Shown here piece by piece: positions 24,885-33,207 of a stretch of DNA of 34,175 bases. The position numbers and the translations under genes were made by a program. This stretch comes from Flavobacteriales bacterium UBA7430 (lineage in GTDB: Bacteria > Bacteroidota > Bacteroidia > Flavobacteriales > UBA7430). The stretch covers positions 1 through 34,175 of the forward strand of contig DLQO01000004.1 in NCBI GenBank assembly GCA_002478765.1, given 5' to 3'. The notes below the pieces were generated by a model. That model saw only the letters and a program-made list of their open reading frames with translations, did not search any database and was not told the origin of the DNA. The first letter of the stretch is position 1, and the number at the start of each line of letters is the position of its first letter.

Positions 24885-24953
24885 AAGCTTTTAAGCTTTT
24901 ACAATCCTTTATTTTATTATCAACAATCGAAATTTATTAGCTTGAATAAGCTA
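24885..24953. repeat. AAGCTT/AGCTT-rich inverted repeats upstream of dnaE
   Basis: AAGCTT-TT-AAGCTT lies at 24885-24898 and TAGCTT-GAAT-AAGCTA at 24938-24953, 40-100 bases before the dnaE ATG. The second is a perfect six-base-arm hairpin or operator. The first may also be a weak terminator for the DHp-like gene. Confidence 0.4.
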
Positions 24954-24991
24954 CATTTACTTTGTTGATTTAAAAGTCCATTTCGCTTCCT

Positions 24992-27900
24992 ATGTATCTG
25001 ATTTACGACACCGAGACTACGGGTTTACCGAAGAATTTTTCTGCACCTATCAGTGATTCAGAAAACTGGCCTCGTCTGGTGCAGGTCGCTTGGCAGTTAC
25101 ACGACGACATGGGAGCGCTTATTGAGGTGAAGAACTTCATTGTTCGGCCTCAAGATTTCACCATTCCTTACAATGCCGAGAAGATTCACGGTATATCGAC
25201 TCAAAGAGCTAACGAGGAAGGCGTTGCGTTGAACTTTGTTCTCGAAGAATTCAACAAAGCCGTGGCCCAGTCAAAGTTCATTGTTGGTCACAACATTGTT
25301 TTTGACATCAACATTATGGGGGCAGAGTTCTTTAGGACTCAGATAGCAACTACATTGATGGAAGGGCAAACCATCGACACCAAGGAGGAGGGAACAGATT
25401 TTTGCGCCATTCCAGGAGGTAGGGGTGGAAAGTTTAAGTGGCCCACACTTACAGAACTTCATACCAAGCTTTTTAAAGAGGGTTTTGATGAGGCGCATAA
25501 TGCTTCTGCAGATGTTGAGGCGACCACACGTTGTTTTCTTGAATTAATTCGATTGCGCGTCATCAATCATCAGCGCCTGGATTTTGAAGACGATTACAAC
25601 CAGCGATTTTCCTTAGTGAACACAAAGCCTTTTAAGCTTTTAGGTCTAAATATAGCGCCATACAAAGCCATAGAGTCGAGTTCTTATGAGCAAGAATCTG
25701 AAGTTATTATCGGTTCTTCTAACCTTGATGAATCCGAGCTTCAAGCCTTGTCTTTTTCTCACCTTCATTGCCATTCTTCTTATTCCGTATTGCAGGCTTC
25801 TTGTGACATTCCCGATCTCATTGCCAAGGCAAAAGCATACAACATGCCAGCAGTAGCTTTAACCGATACGGGTAACATGTATGCTGCTTACAAATTTGTT
25901 CGAGAAGCGATTAAAAACGACATAAAACCCATTTTAGGTTGTGAGCTTTACCTTACTGCCGATCATAAAATTAGAAAGTTTACGAAAGAGAATCCGGATC
26001 GACGTTCGACTTTGGTTTTTTTAGCCAAGCACAGAAAAGGGTATCACAATTTATCCAAGCTAAGTTCACAGGCATTTATAGACGGTTTGTATGCGGGGTG
26101 TCCGCGCGTGGATAAGGAATTGATATTGGAGTACAAGGAGGGTTTGATTGCAACCACAGGTGGTTTGACGGCTGAAATTCCAAATCTTATTCTAAATGTT
26201 GGAGAGCGTCAAGCGGAAGACGCATTTGTCTGGTGGCACGAGACATTTGGGGACGATTTTTATGTAGAATTGATGCGTCACGGATTGGATGAAGAAGATC
26301 ATGTAAACAAAGTTTTACTCGGATTTGCCCACAAATACGGTGTGAAATATTTTGCATCCAACAACGTATACTATTTGAGTAAAGACGACGCCTTGTCGCA
26401 TGATGTACTTCTTTGTGTGAAGGATGGGGTTCTTAAAGAAACCCCTATTGGAAGGGGAAGAGGCTTCCGTTTTGGTTTTCCAAACGACGAATTCTATTTC
26501 AAGTCTCAAGTGGAAATGAAAGAATTGTTTAAAGATCTTCCTGAATCTATTGCCACGACGCAAGAAATTGCCGATAAGATAGAGGTTTACGATCTTAAAA
26601 GAGATGTGTTGCTTCCTGCTTTCGATATTCCTCAAGAATTTATTGACCCAGAGGATGAGAAGGACGGTGGTAAACGCGGAGAAAATAATTACTTAAGACA
26701 TCTTACCTATGAAGGTGCGAAGACGCGATACCCTGAGATCACAGATGAAATTCGAGAGCGTCTTGATTTTGAATTGCTTACCATAGAGAAAACAGGGTAC
26801 CCCGGTTATTTCTTGATTGTTCAAGATTTCACGACAGAAGCACACAACCTTGGCGTTTCTGTAGGCCCAGGGAGAGGTTCTGCCGCAGGTTCTGCGGTTG
26901 CATACTGCACAGGTATCACCAATGTTGATCCTATCGCTTACAACTTGCTTTTTGAGCGTTTCTTGAATCCCGACCGTGTGTCCTTACCCGATATTGATAT
27001 TGATTTTGATGATGAAGGTCGAGGAAGAATCATTGATTTTGTTCTTGAAAAATACGGTGAAAGCCAAGTGGCTCAAATCATCACGTACGGAACCATGGCA
27101 GCTAAGTCGTCGATACGAGATGCTGCTCGTGTCTTAAATCTCCCGCTTCACGAAGCGGACCGGATTGCGAAACTGGTTCCGGACATCTCATTAAATAAGT
27201 TGTTCAATCTTCCCGAAGAAAAGCTCAAGGAAAAGCTCAATGCCGACCAAATGCAAATGGCGGCGCAATTAAAGAGTATTGCTAAAGGTACGGATCTCTC
27301 TGCAGAAACTTTAAATCGAGCCATAGCGATTGAGGGCTCTGTTAGGAATACCGGTATCCATGCTTGTGGAGTGATCATTACGCCGAGTGACATTCGTGAG
27401 CATGTACCCATGGCTACCGCAAAAGATTCTTCTTTGTTGGTGACTCAGTTCGACAACTCGGTTGTAGAAGATGCGGGGTTACTGAAGATGGATTTCTTGG
27501 GCTTAAAGACTTTGAGTATCATCAAGGATGCGATAGCACTCATTAAGGAAAAGCACGAGGTGGTTATTGATGTTGATGCCATACCGTTGGATGATGAGCT
27601 TACCTACGAGCTCTATCAGAAAGGGTCTACCAACGGTACGTTCCAGTTTGAATCTCCGGGAATGCAAAAACATCTTCGCGCACTAAAACCCGATAAATTT
27701 GACGACCTCATCGCCATGAACGCCCTGTATCGTCCGGGTCCATTGGAGTACATACCTAACTTTATTGCCCGTAAACACGGTCGGGAAGAGATCAGTTATG
27801 ACTTGGAGGGTATGGAAGATTACCTTGCAGAAACCTATGGGATTACGGTTTATCAGGAGCAGGTGATGTTGCTATCACAAAAGCTGGCTGGCTTCTCCAA

Positions 27901-29290
27901 AGGAGATGCCGATATGCTGCGTAAGGCCATGGGAAAGAAGATCTTCTCCTTACTGGAAAAGATGAAGCCTCAATTTATTGACGGATGTGCAGAACGGAAT
28001 CACGACCCTGAAGTAGCCGAAAAGGTTTGGAGGGATTGGGAGGCTTTTGCGGCTTATGCATTCAATAAGTCACACTCTACTTGTTACTCCGTTGTAGCTT
28101 TTCACACCGCTTATTTAAAGGCACATTATCCCGCGGAGTACATGGCTTCCGTGCTTACTCACAACATGAACGACATCAAGAAGGTCACCTTTTTTATGGA
28201 AGAGTGTAAGCGAATGCGTCTTACAGTTTTGGGTCCCGACATCAACGAGTCTGCCTATAAGTTCAATGTAAATGACAAGGGAGAAATTCGATTTGGTCTA
28301 GGAGCCATAAAAGGTGTTGGTGAAGCTGCCGTTGAGAATATCGTCAACGAGCGAAAGGAGAACGGTTCCTTTGACCATATTTATGCTTTGACCAAGCGAG
28401 TGGAATTGCGGTCTGTAAACAAAAGAACCCTTGAGAATCTAGCTTTAGCAGGTGCCTTTGACTCCTTTGAAGGAGAGCATCGAGCCATGTATTTCCACGA
28501 GTTGAAAGAAGGGTACACCTTCCTAAACAAGGCAATTCGCTATGGAAATGCCTACCAAGAGAGTTTGGATGCGCCGCCTGACCTTTTCGGCAGTGTGGAC
28601 GGTGTAGAACTTCCAGCGCCCCCATTACCGGTTTGTGACGATTGGGAGCGTTTGGATTTACTCGCCCGTGAAAAGGAAGTCGTGGGCATTTACATTTCCG
28701 GACATCCTTTGGATGACTATGCTTTTGAGATCAAACACAATTGCAACCATAACATTGATAATTTTAAAGATTTAGAGGCCATCAAAAATCGTGATTTGTC
28801 TTTTGCGGGCATCATCACAGATGTGCAACATCGAATCGATAAAAATGGAAACCCTTACGGTGTTTTTGTCATTGAAGATTTTACAGACTCCAAAGAGTTT
28901 ATGATTTTTAGAGACGATTATTTGAAGTTTAAAATGATGCTTGTACAAGGTGCATTTGTGTACGTGAAGGCACGCGTTCAAAAACGAGCTTGGAATGATC
29001 AATTGGAGGTAAAAATGCTTTCTATGAGCTTGCTTTCAAGCGTTTTAGATAAGCTAACAAAAAGTATTACTTTAAGATTAAATCTTTACGATATCAACGA
29101 AGAGTTCTCTGATAAATTTCAAAATATTTTGGAAGAACACAAGGGGAGTCATCAGCTGAAATTACACGTCCACGACCCCGATGAATCCATTCTGCTAGAG
29201 CTTTTGTCGCGAAGTTACAAGGTGAAGATTTCAAAGCAATTGGTACAGGATATTGGCAGTTTAATTGATGTGCAATACAAATTAAATTAA
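24992..29290 (+). CDS. dnaE: DNA polymerase III alpha subunit with N-terminal DnaQ-like exonuclease
   Basis: 1432 residues. Replicative polymerase. Residues 1-185 are a DEDD exonuclease: D6/E8 in YDTETTG, VGHNIVFDINIM, and HNASADVEATTR. A PHP domain begins near 253 (HLHCHSSYSVLQASCDIPDL). The palm carries the catalytic aspartates D667 and D669 in PDIDIDFDDEGRGR and D834 in KMDFLGLKTL. HhH and OB-fold parts follow. The fused exonuclease, replacing a separate epsilon for proofreading in cis, is known in Bacteroidota DnaE. In the PHP domain the residue after LTD is Thr (ALTDTGNM). It follows the phosphorelay-like genes after 164 bases without clear co-transcription. Confidence 0.96.
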   Translation: MYLIYDTETTGLPKNFSAPISDSENWPRLVQVAWQLHDDMGALIEVKNFIVRPQDFTIPYNAEKIHGISTQRANEEGVALNFVLEEFNKAVAQSKFIVGHNIVFDINIMGAEFFRTQIATTLMEGQTIDTKEEGTDFCAIPGGRGGKFKWPTLTELHTKLFKEGFDEAHNASADVEATTRCFLELIRLRVINHQRLDFEDDYNQRFSLVNTKPFKLLGLNIAPYKAIESSSYEQESEVIIGSSNLDESELQALSFSHLHCHSSYSVLQASCDIPDLIAKAKAYNMPAVALTDTGNMYAAYKFVREAIKNDIKPILGCELYLTADHKIRKFTKENPDRRSTLVFLAKHRKGYHNLSKLSSQAFIDGLYAGCPRVDKELILEYKEGLIATTGGLTAEIPNLILNVGERQAEDAFVWWHETFGDDFYVELMRHGLDEEDHVNKVLLGFAHKYGVKYFASNNVYYLSKDDALSHDVLLCVKDGVLKETPIGRGRGFRFGFPNDEFYFKSQVEMKELFKDLPESIATTQEIADKIEVYDLKRDVLLPAFDIPQEFIDPEDEKDGGKRGENNYLRHLTYEGAKTRYPEITDEIRERLDFELLTIEKTGYPGYFLIVQDFTTEAHNLGVSVGPGRGSAAGSAVAYCTGITNVDPIAYNLLFERFLNPDRVSLPDIDIDFDDEGRGRIIDFVLEKYGESQVAQIITYGTMAAKSSIRDAARVLNLPLHEADRIAKLVPDISLNKLFNLPEEKLKEKLNADQMQMAAQLKSIAKGTDLSAETLNRAIAIEGSVRNTGIHACGVIITPSDIREHVPMATAKDSSLLVTQFDNSVVEDAGLLKMDFLGLKTLSIIKDAIALIKEKHEVVIDVDAIPLDDELTYELYQKGSTNGTFQFESPGMQKHLRALKPDKFDDLIAMNALYRPGPLEYIPNFIARKHGREEISYDLEGMEDYLAETYGITVYQEQVMLLSQKLAGFSKGDADMLRKAMGKKIFSLLEKMKPQFIDGCAERNHDPEVAEKVWRDWEAFAAYAFNKSHSTCYSVVAFHTAYLKAHYPAEYMASVLTHNMNDIKKVTFFMEECKRMRLTVLGPDINESAYKFNVNDKGEIRFGLGAIKGVGEAAVENIVNERKENGSFDHIYALTKRVELRSVNKRTLENLALAGAFDSFEGEHRAMYFHELKEGYTFLNKAIRYGNAYQESLDAPPDLFGSVDGVELPAPPLPVCDDWERLDLLAREKEVVGIYISGHPLDDYAFEIKHNCNHNIDNFKDLEAIKNRDLSFAGIITDVQHRIDKNGNPYGVFVIEDFTDSKEFMIFRDDYLKFKMMLVQGAFVYVKARVQKRAWNDQLEVKMLSMSLLSSVLDKLTKSITLRLNLYDINEEFSDKFQNILEEHKGSHQLKLHVHDPDESILLELLSRSYKVKISKQLVQDIGSLIDVQYKLN

Positions 29291-29295
29291 AAGGC

Positions 29296-29324
29296 TTGTT
29301 TTGTTGGATAAATTATTAATTTTG
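29296..29324 (+). promoter_or_regulatory. Promoter of trxA
   Basis: TTG (29296-29298), 18-base spacer and TAATTTTG (29317-29324), fitting TTG-N18/19-TAnnTTTG, 40 bases before the trxA ATG at 29365. Confidence 0.75.
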
Positions 29325-29364
29325 TAGCCGAAGAAATAGTTACGTAACACTAGAAATTAATCAA

Positions 29365-29682
29365 ATGGCTTTAGAAATAACCACGGCAAACTTTGAAGAA
29401 ACAGTAATTAACTCAGACAAACCTGTATTGGTTGACTTTTGGGCAGAATGGTGTGGGCCTTGCCGTATGGTAGGACCTATCGTTGATGAGCTTCAAGCAG
29501 ATTACGAAGGTAAAGCTGTTGTTGGAAAAGTCAACGTTGATGACGAGCAAGAGATCGCGGCCAAATACGGCATACGAAACATCCCAACCATCTTATTTTT
29601 TAAGGGTGGTGAGATTGTTGATAAAAATGTGGGTGTTGCTCCAAAAGCAGACTTGGCCAAAAAAATCGACACCTTGTTGTAA
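29365..29682 (+). CDS. trxA: Thioredoxin
   Basis: 105 residues, full length, cytoplasmic (no signal peptide). The WCGPC active site has C30 and C33; the cis-Pro is P74 in RNIPTILFF; K19 and D24 sit in the usual buried positions. It reduces protein disulfides for ribonucleotide reductase and peroxiredoxins. It has its own promoter and is followed after 24 bases by a strong terminator, so it is a monocistronic unit apart from read-through. Confidence 0.97.
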   Translation: MALEITTANFEETVINSDKPVLVDFWAEWCGPCRMVGPIVDELQADYEGKAVVGKVNVDDEQEIAAKYGIRNIPTILFFKGGEIVDKNVGVAPKADLAKKIDTLL

Positions 29683-29706
29683 GGGTATCTCATAAAATCT
29701 TAAATT

Positions 29707-29730
29707 AAAGGGCTGTTAAGCCCTTTTTTT
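29707..29730 (+). terminator. Rho-independent terminator of trxA
   Basis: AAAGGGCT, a GTTA loop, AGCCCTTT, then four more T. The eight-pair stem is perfect. The last T at 29730 directly touches the ATG of the next gene. Confidence 0.92.
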
Positions 29731-30666
29731 ATGCAAGAATATATTTCACAAAACGAATTGAAGACCATAGAAAACCTCGAGTTTTTTGCTGCGCAAGTGG
29801 TCGAGGGTTTCATTACGGGTTTACACAAAAGCCCTTATCATGGTTTTTCCGTGGAGTTTGCTGAACATCGTTTGTACAATAGAGGAGAGAGTACCCGGCA
29901 TATTGATTGGAAATTGTTTGCTCGAACAGACAAACTTTTTGTGAAACGTTTTGAAGAAGAAACCAACCTGCGATGTCAGTTGGTTTTAGATCAATCTTCT
30001 TCCATGCATTTCCCAGTTCAAAAAACCTTGTCTGCTGAACTTCCCAATAAGATTGGTTTTTCCGTCTTGGCCTCAGCGGCTTTGATGAACCTGTTCAAGC
30101 GACAGCGGGATGCGGTGGGCTTGTCAATTTTCTCCGATGAACTTCAAGTTCATACCGCAGCCAAAACCAGCAGTTCACATCACAAACGACTTTTGTGGGA
30201 CCTAGAGTCCATCGCAAAACCTTTTGATGTAAATGCTAAGAAGACCACCCATGTGGTGAAAGCTCTACACGAAGTAGCGGAAAGGGTTCATCAGCGCTCT
30301 TTGGTCATTTTATTCAGTGATTTCTTAGACAATCCCGAGACCTCTGAAGATGTTTTTTCTGCGCTACAACACTTAAAATACAACAAGCACGAAGTCATCA
30401 TTTTTCATGTGGTTGACCGTTCCCAAGAGTTGGATCTTGACTTTGAGTCGCGCTTGCACCAATTTATAGATCTTGAGACTGGAGAGGAACTTAAGGTGAA
30501 TCCTGCAGAGCTTCAAGATGCATACCGCGAAAGGATGCATGCTTACGAGAAGGACTTAAAGTTGCGCTGTGGACAATATAAAATAGACTTTGTTCCCGTA
30601 GACTGCTCCAAAGGCTTTGAGCCGGTCTTATTGTCTTACCTACACAAGCGTAAAAAACTTTACTGA
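29731..30666 (+). CDS. DUF58 domain protein
   Basis: 311 residues. Matches the DUF58 family found in MoxR-VWA clusters: HGFSVEFAEHRLYNRGESTR followed by HIDWKLFARTDKLFVKRF, and a VWA-like metal site LDQSSSMHF. Cytoplasmic; the family is thought to help assemble envelope or metal-dependent complexes together with a MoxR ATPase and Bat proteins. None of these partners lies in the window. The N-terminus is conserved from the first residues, so the ATG at 29731, immediately after a terminator, appears real. It converges with the GT2 gene, 18 bases between stops. Confidence 0.88.
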   Translation: MQEYISQNELKTIENLEFFAAQVVEGFITGLHKSPYHGFSVEFAEHRLYNRGESTRHIDWKLFARTDKLFVKRFEEETNLRCQLVLDQSSSMHFPVQKTLSAELPNKIGFSVLASAALMNLFKRQRDAVGLSIFSDELQVHTAAKTSSSHHKRLLWDLESIAKPFDVNAKKTTHVVKALHEVAERVHQRSLVILFSDFLDNPETSEDVFSALQHLKYNKHEVIIFHVVDRSQELDLDFESRLHQFIDLETGEELKVNPAELQDAYRERMHAYEKDLKLRCGQYKIDFVPVDCSKGFEPVLLSYLHKRKKLY

Positions 30667-30684
30667 AAGCAACTAGCGATCCAA

Positions 30685-31698
30685 TTACCACCTTAACTTT
30701 TGGAAACTTTTGTTTCCTTTGATAAAGTAATCCCACAAAAGACATTTTTTGTACTGAACGGAATCATTGATGGACTTCGTTTTGCCGCGTTTTTTGAGCG
30801 TATCGGGAATTCTTGCATAGAATGAGCCGTGGGCTTTTAAAATGGCTACAAAGTGCTTAAATCGACCTTCACCGATGTATTTAAGACCTGCAAGTCCATC
30901 GAGAACCATCCTAATTAAAATAAGGGGTAGGGCGTGTACGGGTAGATTTTTTAGCATCATGGTTAGATTGTTCCTAAAATTCAGAAACGTTTTTCTGGGA
31001 TGTGCAGCATCAAGTGTTGCACCACCAAGGTGGTAGACTGTAGATTGAGGAACACAAGCAATCTTGTAGCCCTGATTTAAAAAGCGCCAACACAAATCAA
31101 TTTCTTCTTGGTGGGCAAAAAAGGAAGCGTCTAAGCCACCCAACTTCAAATAGGCGTTTCGGCGAACAAACAAGGCAGCACCGCTTGCCCAAAATACATC
31201 TTTTGTTGTGTTGTACTGTTCGGAGTCTTCTTCCAAGGCATCAAAGATTCTTCCTCGGCAGAAAGGGTAGCCCAAAGCATCGATGTAACCCCCTGAGGCT
31301 CCTGCATATTCAAACATGTTTGGCGCTTTCTCGTCTTTTATTTTGGGCTGACAAGCGGCATAGATAGGATTGGCTTCCAGAAATTCAAGCGGAGCTTTAA
31401 GCCAACTTTGAGTCACTCGAACATCGGAATTCAGCAAAACCACATATTCATGGTCAACTCGTTTCAAAGCTTCGTTGTAACCCTCAGCAAAGCCCAGGTT
31501 CTTCTCAAAGGAAATGATGCGTGTTTCGGGAAAGTTGTTTTGCAGGTAGGAGGTGGAATCATCCACGGAGGCATTGTCCACAACAATTACCTCAGCTTGT
31601 GTGCTGAATTTAAGAACCGAAGGTAGGAAACGATCCAAAAGCTCCTTGCCATTCCAATTCAGGATGAGTACGGCTATTTTTTTTGACTGTTTTTCCAT
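30685..31698 (-). CDS. Glycosyltransferase family 2
   Basis: 337 residues from the ATG at 31698 (MEKQSKKIAVLILNWNG); the frame extends to a TTG at 31713 but the ATG is preferred. GT-A fold: VLILNWNGKELLDRFLPS at the start, VIVVDNASVDDSTSYL, and the DxD-like region LLNSDVRV. HQEEIDLCWRF near residue 210 is the ED motif of rhamnosyltransferase-like GT2 proteins. It probably adds a sugar to an envelope polysaccharide or lipid. It overlaps the upstream acyltransferase by 25 bases, which suggests coupled expression and a shared envelope-lipid role. Confidence 0.9.
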   Translation of the reverse strand: MEKQSKKIAVLILNWNGKELLDRFLPSVLKFSTQAEVIVVDNASVDDSTSYLQNNFPETRIISFEKNLGFAEGYNEALKRVDHEYVVLLNSDVRVTQSWLKAPLEFLEANPIYAACQPKIKDEKAPNMFEYAGASGGYIDALGYPFCRGRIFDALEEDSEQYNTTKDVFWASGAALFVRRNAYLKLGGLDASFFAHQEEIDLCWRFLNQGYKIACVPQSTVYHLGGATLDAAHPRKTFLNFRNNLTMMLKNLPVHALPLILIRMVLDGLAGLKYIGEGRFKHFVAILKAHGSFYARIPDTLKKRGKTKSINDSVQYKKCLLWDYFIKGNKSFQKLRW

Positions 31699-32531
31699 CT
31701 TCTGTGTGACCAAAGCCAGCTTTCTGGCTTGGCTTGTATGATTTGCTCCAGATGCTTGACATGTGCTAAGGTAGCGCTGCCTTTCTTTTCTGGGTCTGCA
31801 TCTACCAAAGGAACGATTTTCATTTCATAACAGCCCCTTTTCAGACGATGAACTTCCATGAAGCAGAGTTTCATCTGCCCGGCTTTCATCAATTTTTCAG
31901 GACCTAAAAATACAGGCGTGTCTTGATTTAAAAAGTTGCAGAAGAAGTCTACTTTATCCTTGTGAGGGCTTTGATCAGCCACCATAATATTGATGCTTTT
32001 CCGTCCTTTAGGGTTGAGCGCCTTTTTTGCGAAGGAGTGCATCGGCGAGAGTTGTGTGCCAAAGCGCTCCCTGGACTTGAGCATTAAGGCATCAATGGTT
32101 TTGTTGCTCAAAGGTTTGTATACGCCGTTGATGTTTTGTTCGGTGTAAGTGCTGAGTGATAGCCCCATCCATTCCCAATTGTTGTAATGGGCAGTAATGA
32201 GAATGATTCCCTGTTCGTCTTTTTCGATTTTTTCAAGAATCTCTGGGTTGACGAGATGCATTCTTTTTCGAAGGCTTTTTTTGGTGAGTGTAAGCAGTTT
32301 TAGATTCTCCAGCATCACATCGCAAAAGTTCTTTGCTGATGCTCGTTCTATGGCTTTGTGCTGTGCTTCAGTTAGCTTAGGAAAACTGTTTTTTAGATTT
32401 TTTCGAATGATGTCTTTCCGATAGCCGAAAACACGAAAAATGAGAAAAGCCAAAAGATTCGACAATGCATACAGTGCAGGGAAGGGAATTCTTCCTAAGG
32501 AAATAAGTACGAAGGCGCTAAGTTTGCCCAT
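31674..32531 (-). CDS. Lysophospholipid/lipid A acyltransferase (LpxL/HtrB-like)
   Basis: 285 residues. The N-terminal hydrophobic segment anchors it to the inner membrane. RKNLKNSFP near residue 43 and the HX4E catalytic motif HYNNWE (H115 to E120) are typical of LpxL/HtrB acyltransferases; RSWLWSHRRWK-like ending (here ESWLWSHRRWK) is also characteristic. It transfers an acyl chain to lipid A or another glycerolipid or ornithine-type lipid; the acceptor cannot be read off. Its end overlaps the GT2 gene by 25 bases. I could not see a clean promoter in the gap upstream. Confidence 0.9.
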   Translation of the reverse strand: MGKLSAFVLISLGRIPFPALYALSNLLAFLIFRVFGYRKDIIRKNLKNSFPKLTEAQHKAIERASAKNFCDVMLENLKLLTLTKKSLRKRMHLVNPEILEKIEKDEQGIILITAHYNNWEWMGLSLSTYTEQNINGVYKPLSNKTIDALMLKSRERFGTQLSPMHSFAKKALNPKGRKSINIMVADQSPHKDKVDFFCNFLNQDTPVFLGPEKLMKAGQMKLCFMEVHRLKRGCYEMKIVPLVDADPEKKGSATLAHVKHLEQIIQAKPESWLWSHRRWKNSQKK

Positions 32532-32707
32532 TTGGTTTACTTTGGTGTTGACAATCAGGCGGTTAATTTAAAACTTTTTCTTGTTTTTTCTTGAAAAGGT
32601 TTTGTCGTTTATTTTGCCGCACTGTAAATTTCCAATCCCCATACAGTTCTGGGTTTTGCAAGCTTTTTCATTTTTATTTCAAGCGCCGTAAAATTACTCT
32701 TTTTTTG

Positions 32708-32737
32708 TTTGCAGTTTAGAAGAATGCTTTATATTTG
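32708..32737 (+). promoter_or_regulatory. Promoter of tRNA-Ser
   Basis: TTTG (32708-32711), 18-base spacer and TATATTTG (32730-32737), 17 bases before the 5' end of the tRNA. Confidence 0.8.
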
Positions 32738-32754
32738 CACCGCTGTCGAAAAAA

Positions 32755-32839
32755 GGAGAGATGGCAGAGTGGTCGAATGCGGTGGTCTTGAAAACCATTG
32801 TACAGCAATGTACCGGGGGTTCGAATCCCTCTCTCTCCG
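32755..32839 (+). tRNA. tRNA-Ser (anticodon UGA)
   Basis: 85 bases. The acceptor stem pairs GGAGAGA (32755-32761) with TCTCTCC (32832-32838), discriminator G at 32839. The anticodon loop is CTTGAAA with TGA at 32789-32791. A long variable arm of the class II type follows, with ATTGTACAGCAAT pairing. The T arm is GGGGG-TTCGAAT-CCCTC with one G-T pair. The CCA end is not encoded. It reads UCA and related serine codons. Confidence 0.97.
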
Positions 32840-32849
32840 CAAAGCGACT

Positions 32850-32879
32850 AAAAGCCCAACCGAAAGGTTGGGCTTTTTT
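32850..32879 (+). terminator. Rho-independent terminator of tRNA-Ser
   Basis: AAAAGCCCAACC, GAAA tetraloop, GGTTGGGCTTTT and two more T: a perfect 12-pair stem. Confidence 0.95.
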
Positions 32880-32975
32880 AGTTTAATTACTTTACTAGTA
32901 TTTTAGGTTTGGTAGGGGTAGGGCTGAATATTGAATTACTAATACCATATCATCAAAAATTCTAACATTACATAA

Positions 32976-32992
32976 CTTATTTAATAAATAAG
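32976..32992. repeat. 17-base AT palindrome
   Basis: CTTATTTA-A-TAAATAAG, perfect eight-base arms. Low complexity makes chance more likely than for its neighbour, but its closeness to the palindrome at 33002 is notable. Confidence 0.45.
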
Positions 32993-33001
32993 ATTTAAAT
33001 T

Positions 33002-33015
33002 CGTGTTCGAACACG
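33002..33015. promoter_or_regulatory. Perfect 14-base palindrome, candidate operator
   Basis: CGTGTTCGAACACG, G+C-rich within an AT-rich gap, about 195 bases before the GH2 start and 77 bases before a possible -7 element. Form and size suit a dimeric helix-turn-helix repressor; no such gene is visible nearby. Confidence 0.5.
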
Positions 33016-33207
33016 GAAAAGGAATAGCAACTCACAAATAACTATCTTAGACTCAAATAAAGACCAACAAAAAGGTTTCCCTGATTTCGTATATTTTTGA
33101 AATGTAAATGTTCAGCTAATTGATTAAAATCAGTAATGAAATCGATGAGACTTTTGTTTTAGTATTTGAGTTAGGAGTTTTCAAACAAACCAAAGCAAAT
33201 ACAATCC

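Larger units (their letters stand above)
32880..33207. other. AT-rich intergenic region before the GH2 gene
   Basis: About 330 bases between the tRNA terminator and the glycosidase gene with no plausible gene on either strand. It holds two perfect palindromes (32976-32992 and 33002-33015) and a TATTTTTG element at 33092-33099 that could be a -7 box, though no TTG lies at the usual distance and the leader would be about 100 bases. Confidence 0.6.

Noticed and set aside
32709..32906. Plus-strand open frame across tRNA-Ser
   Set aside because: It reads through the promoter, tRNA and terminator; the RNA structure explains the sequence.
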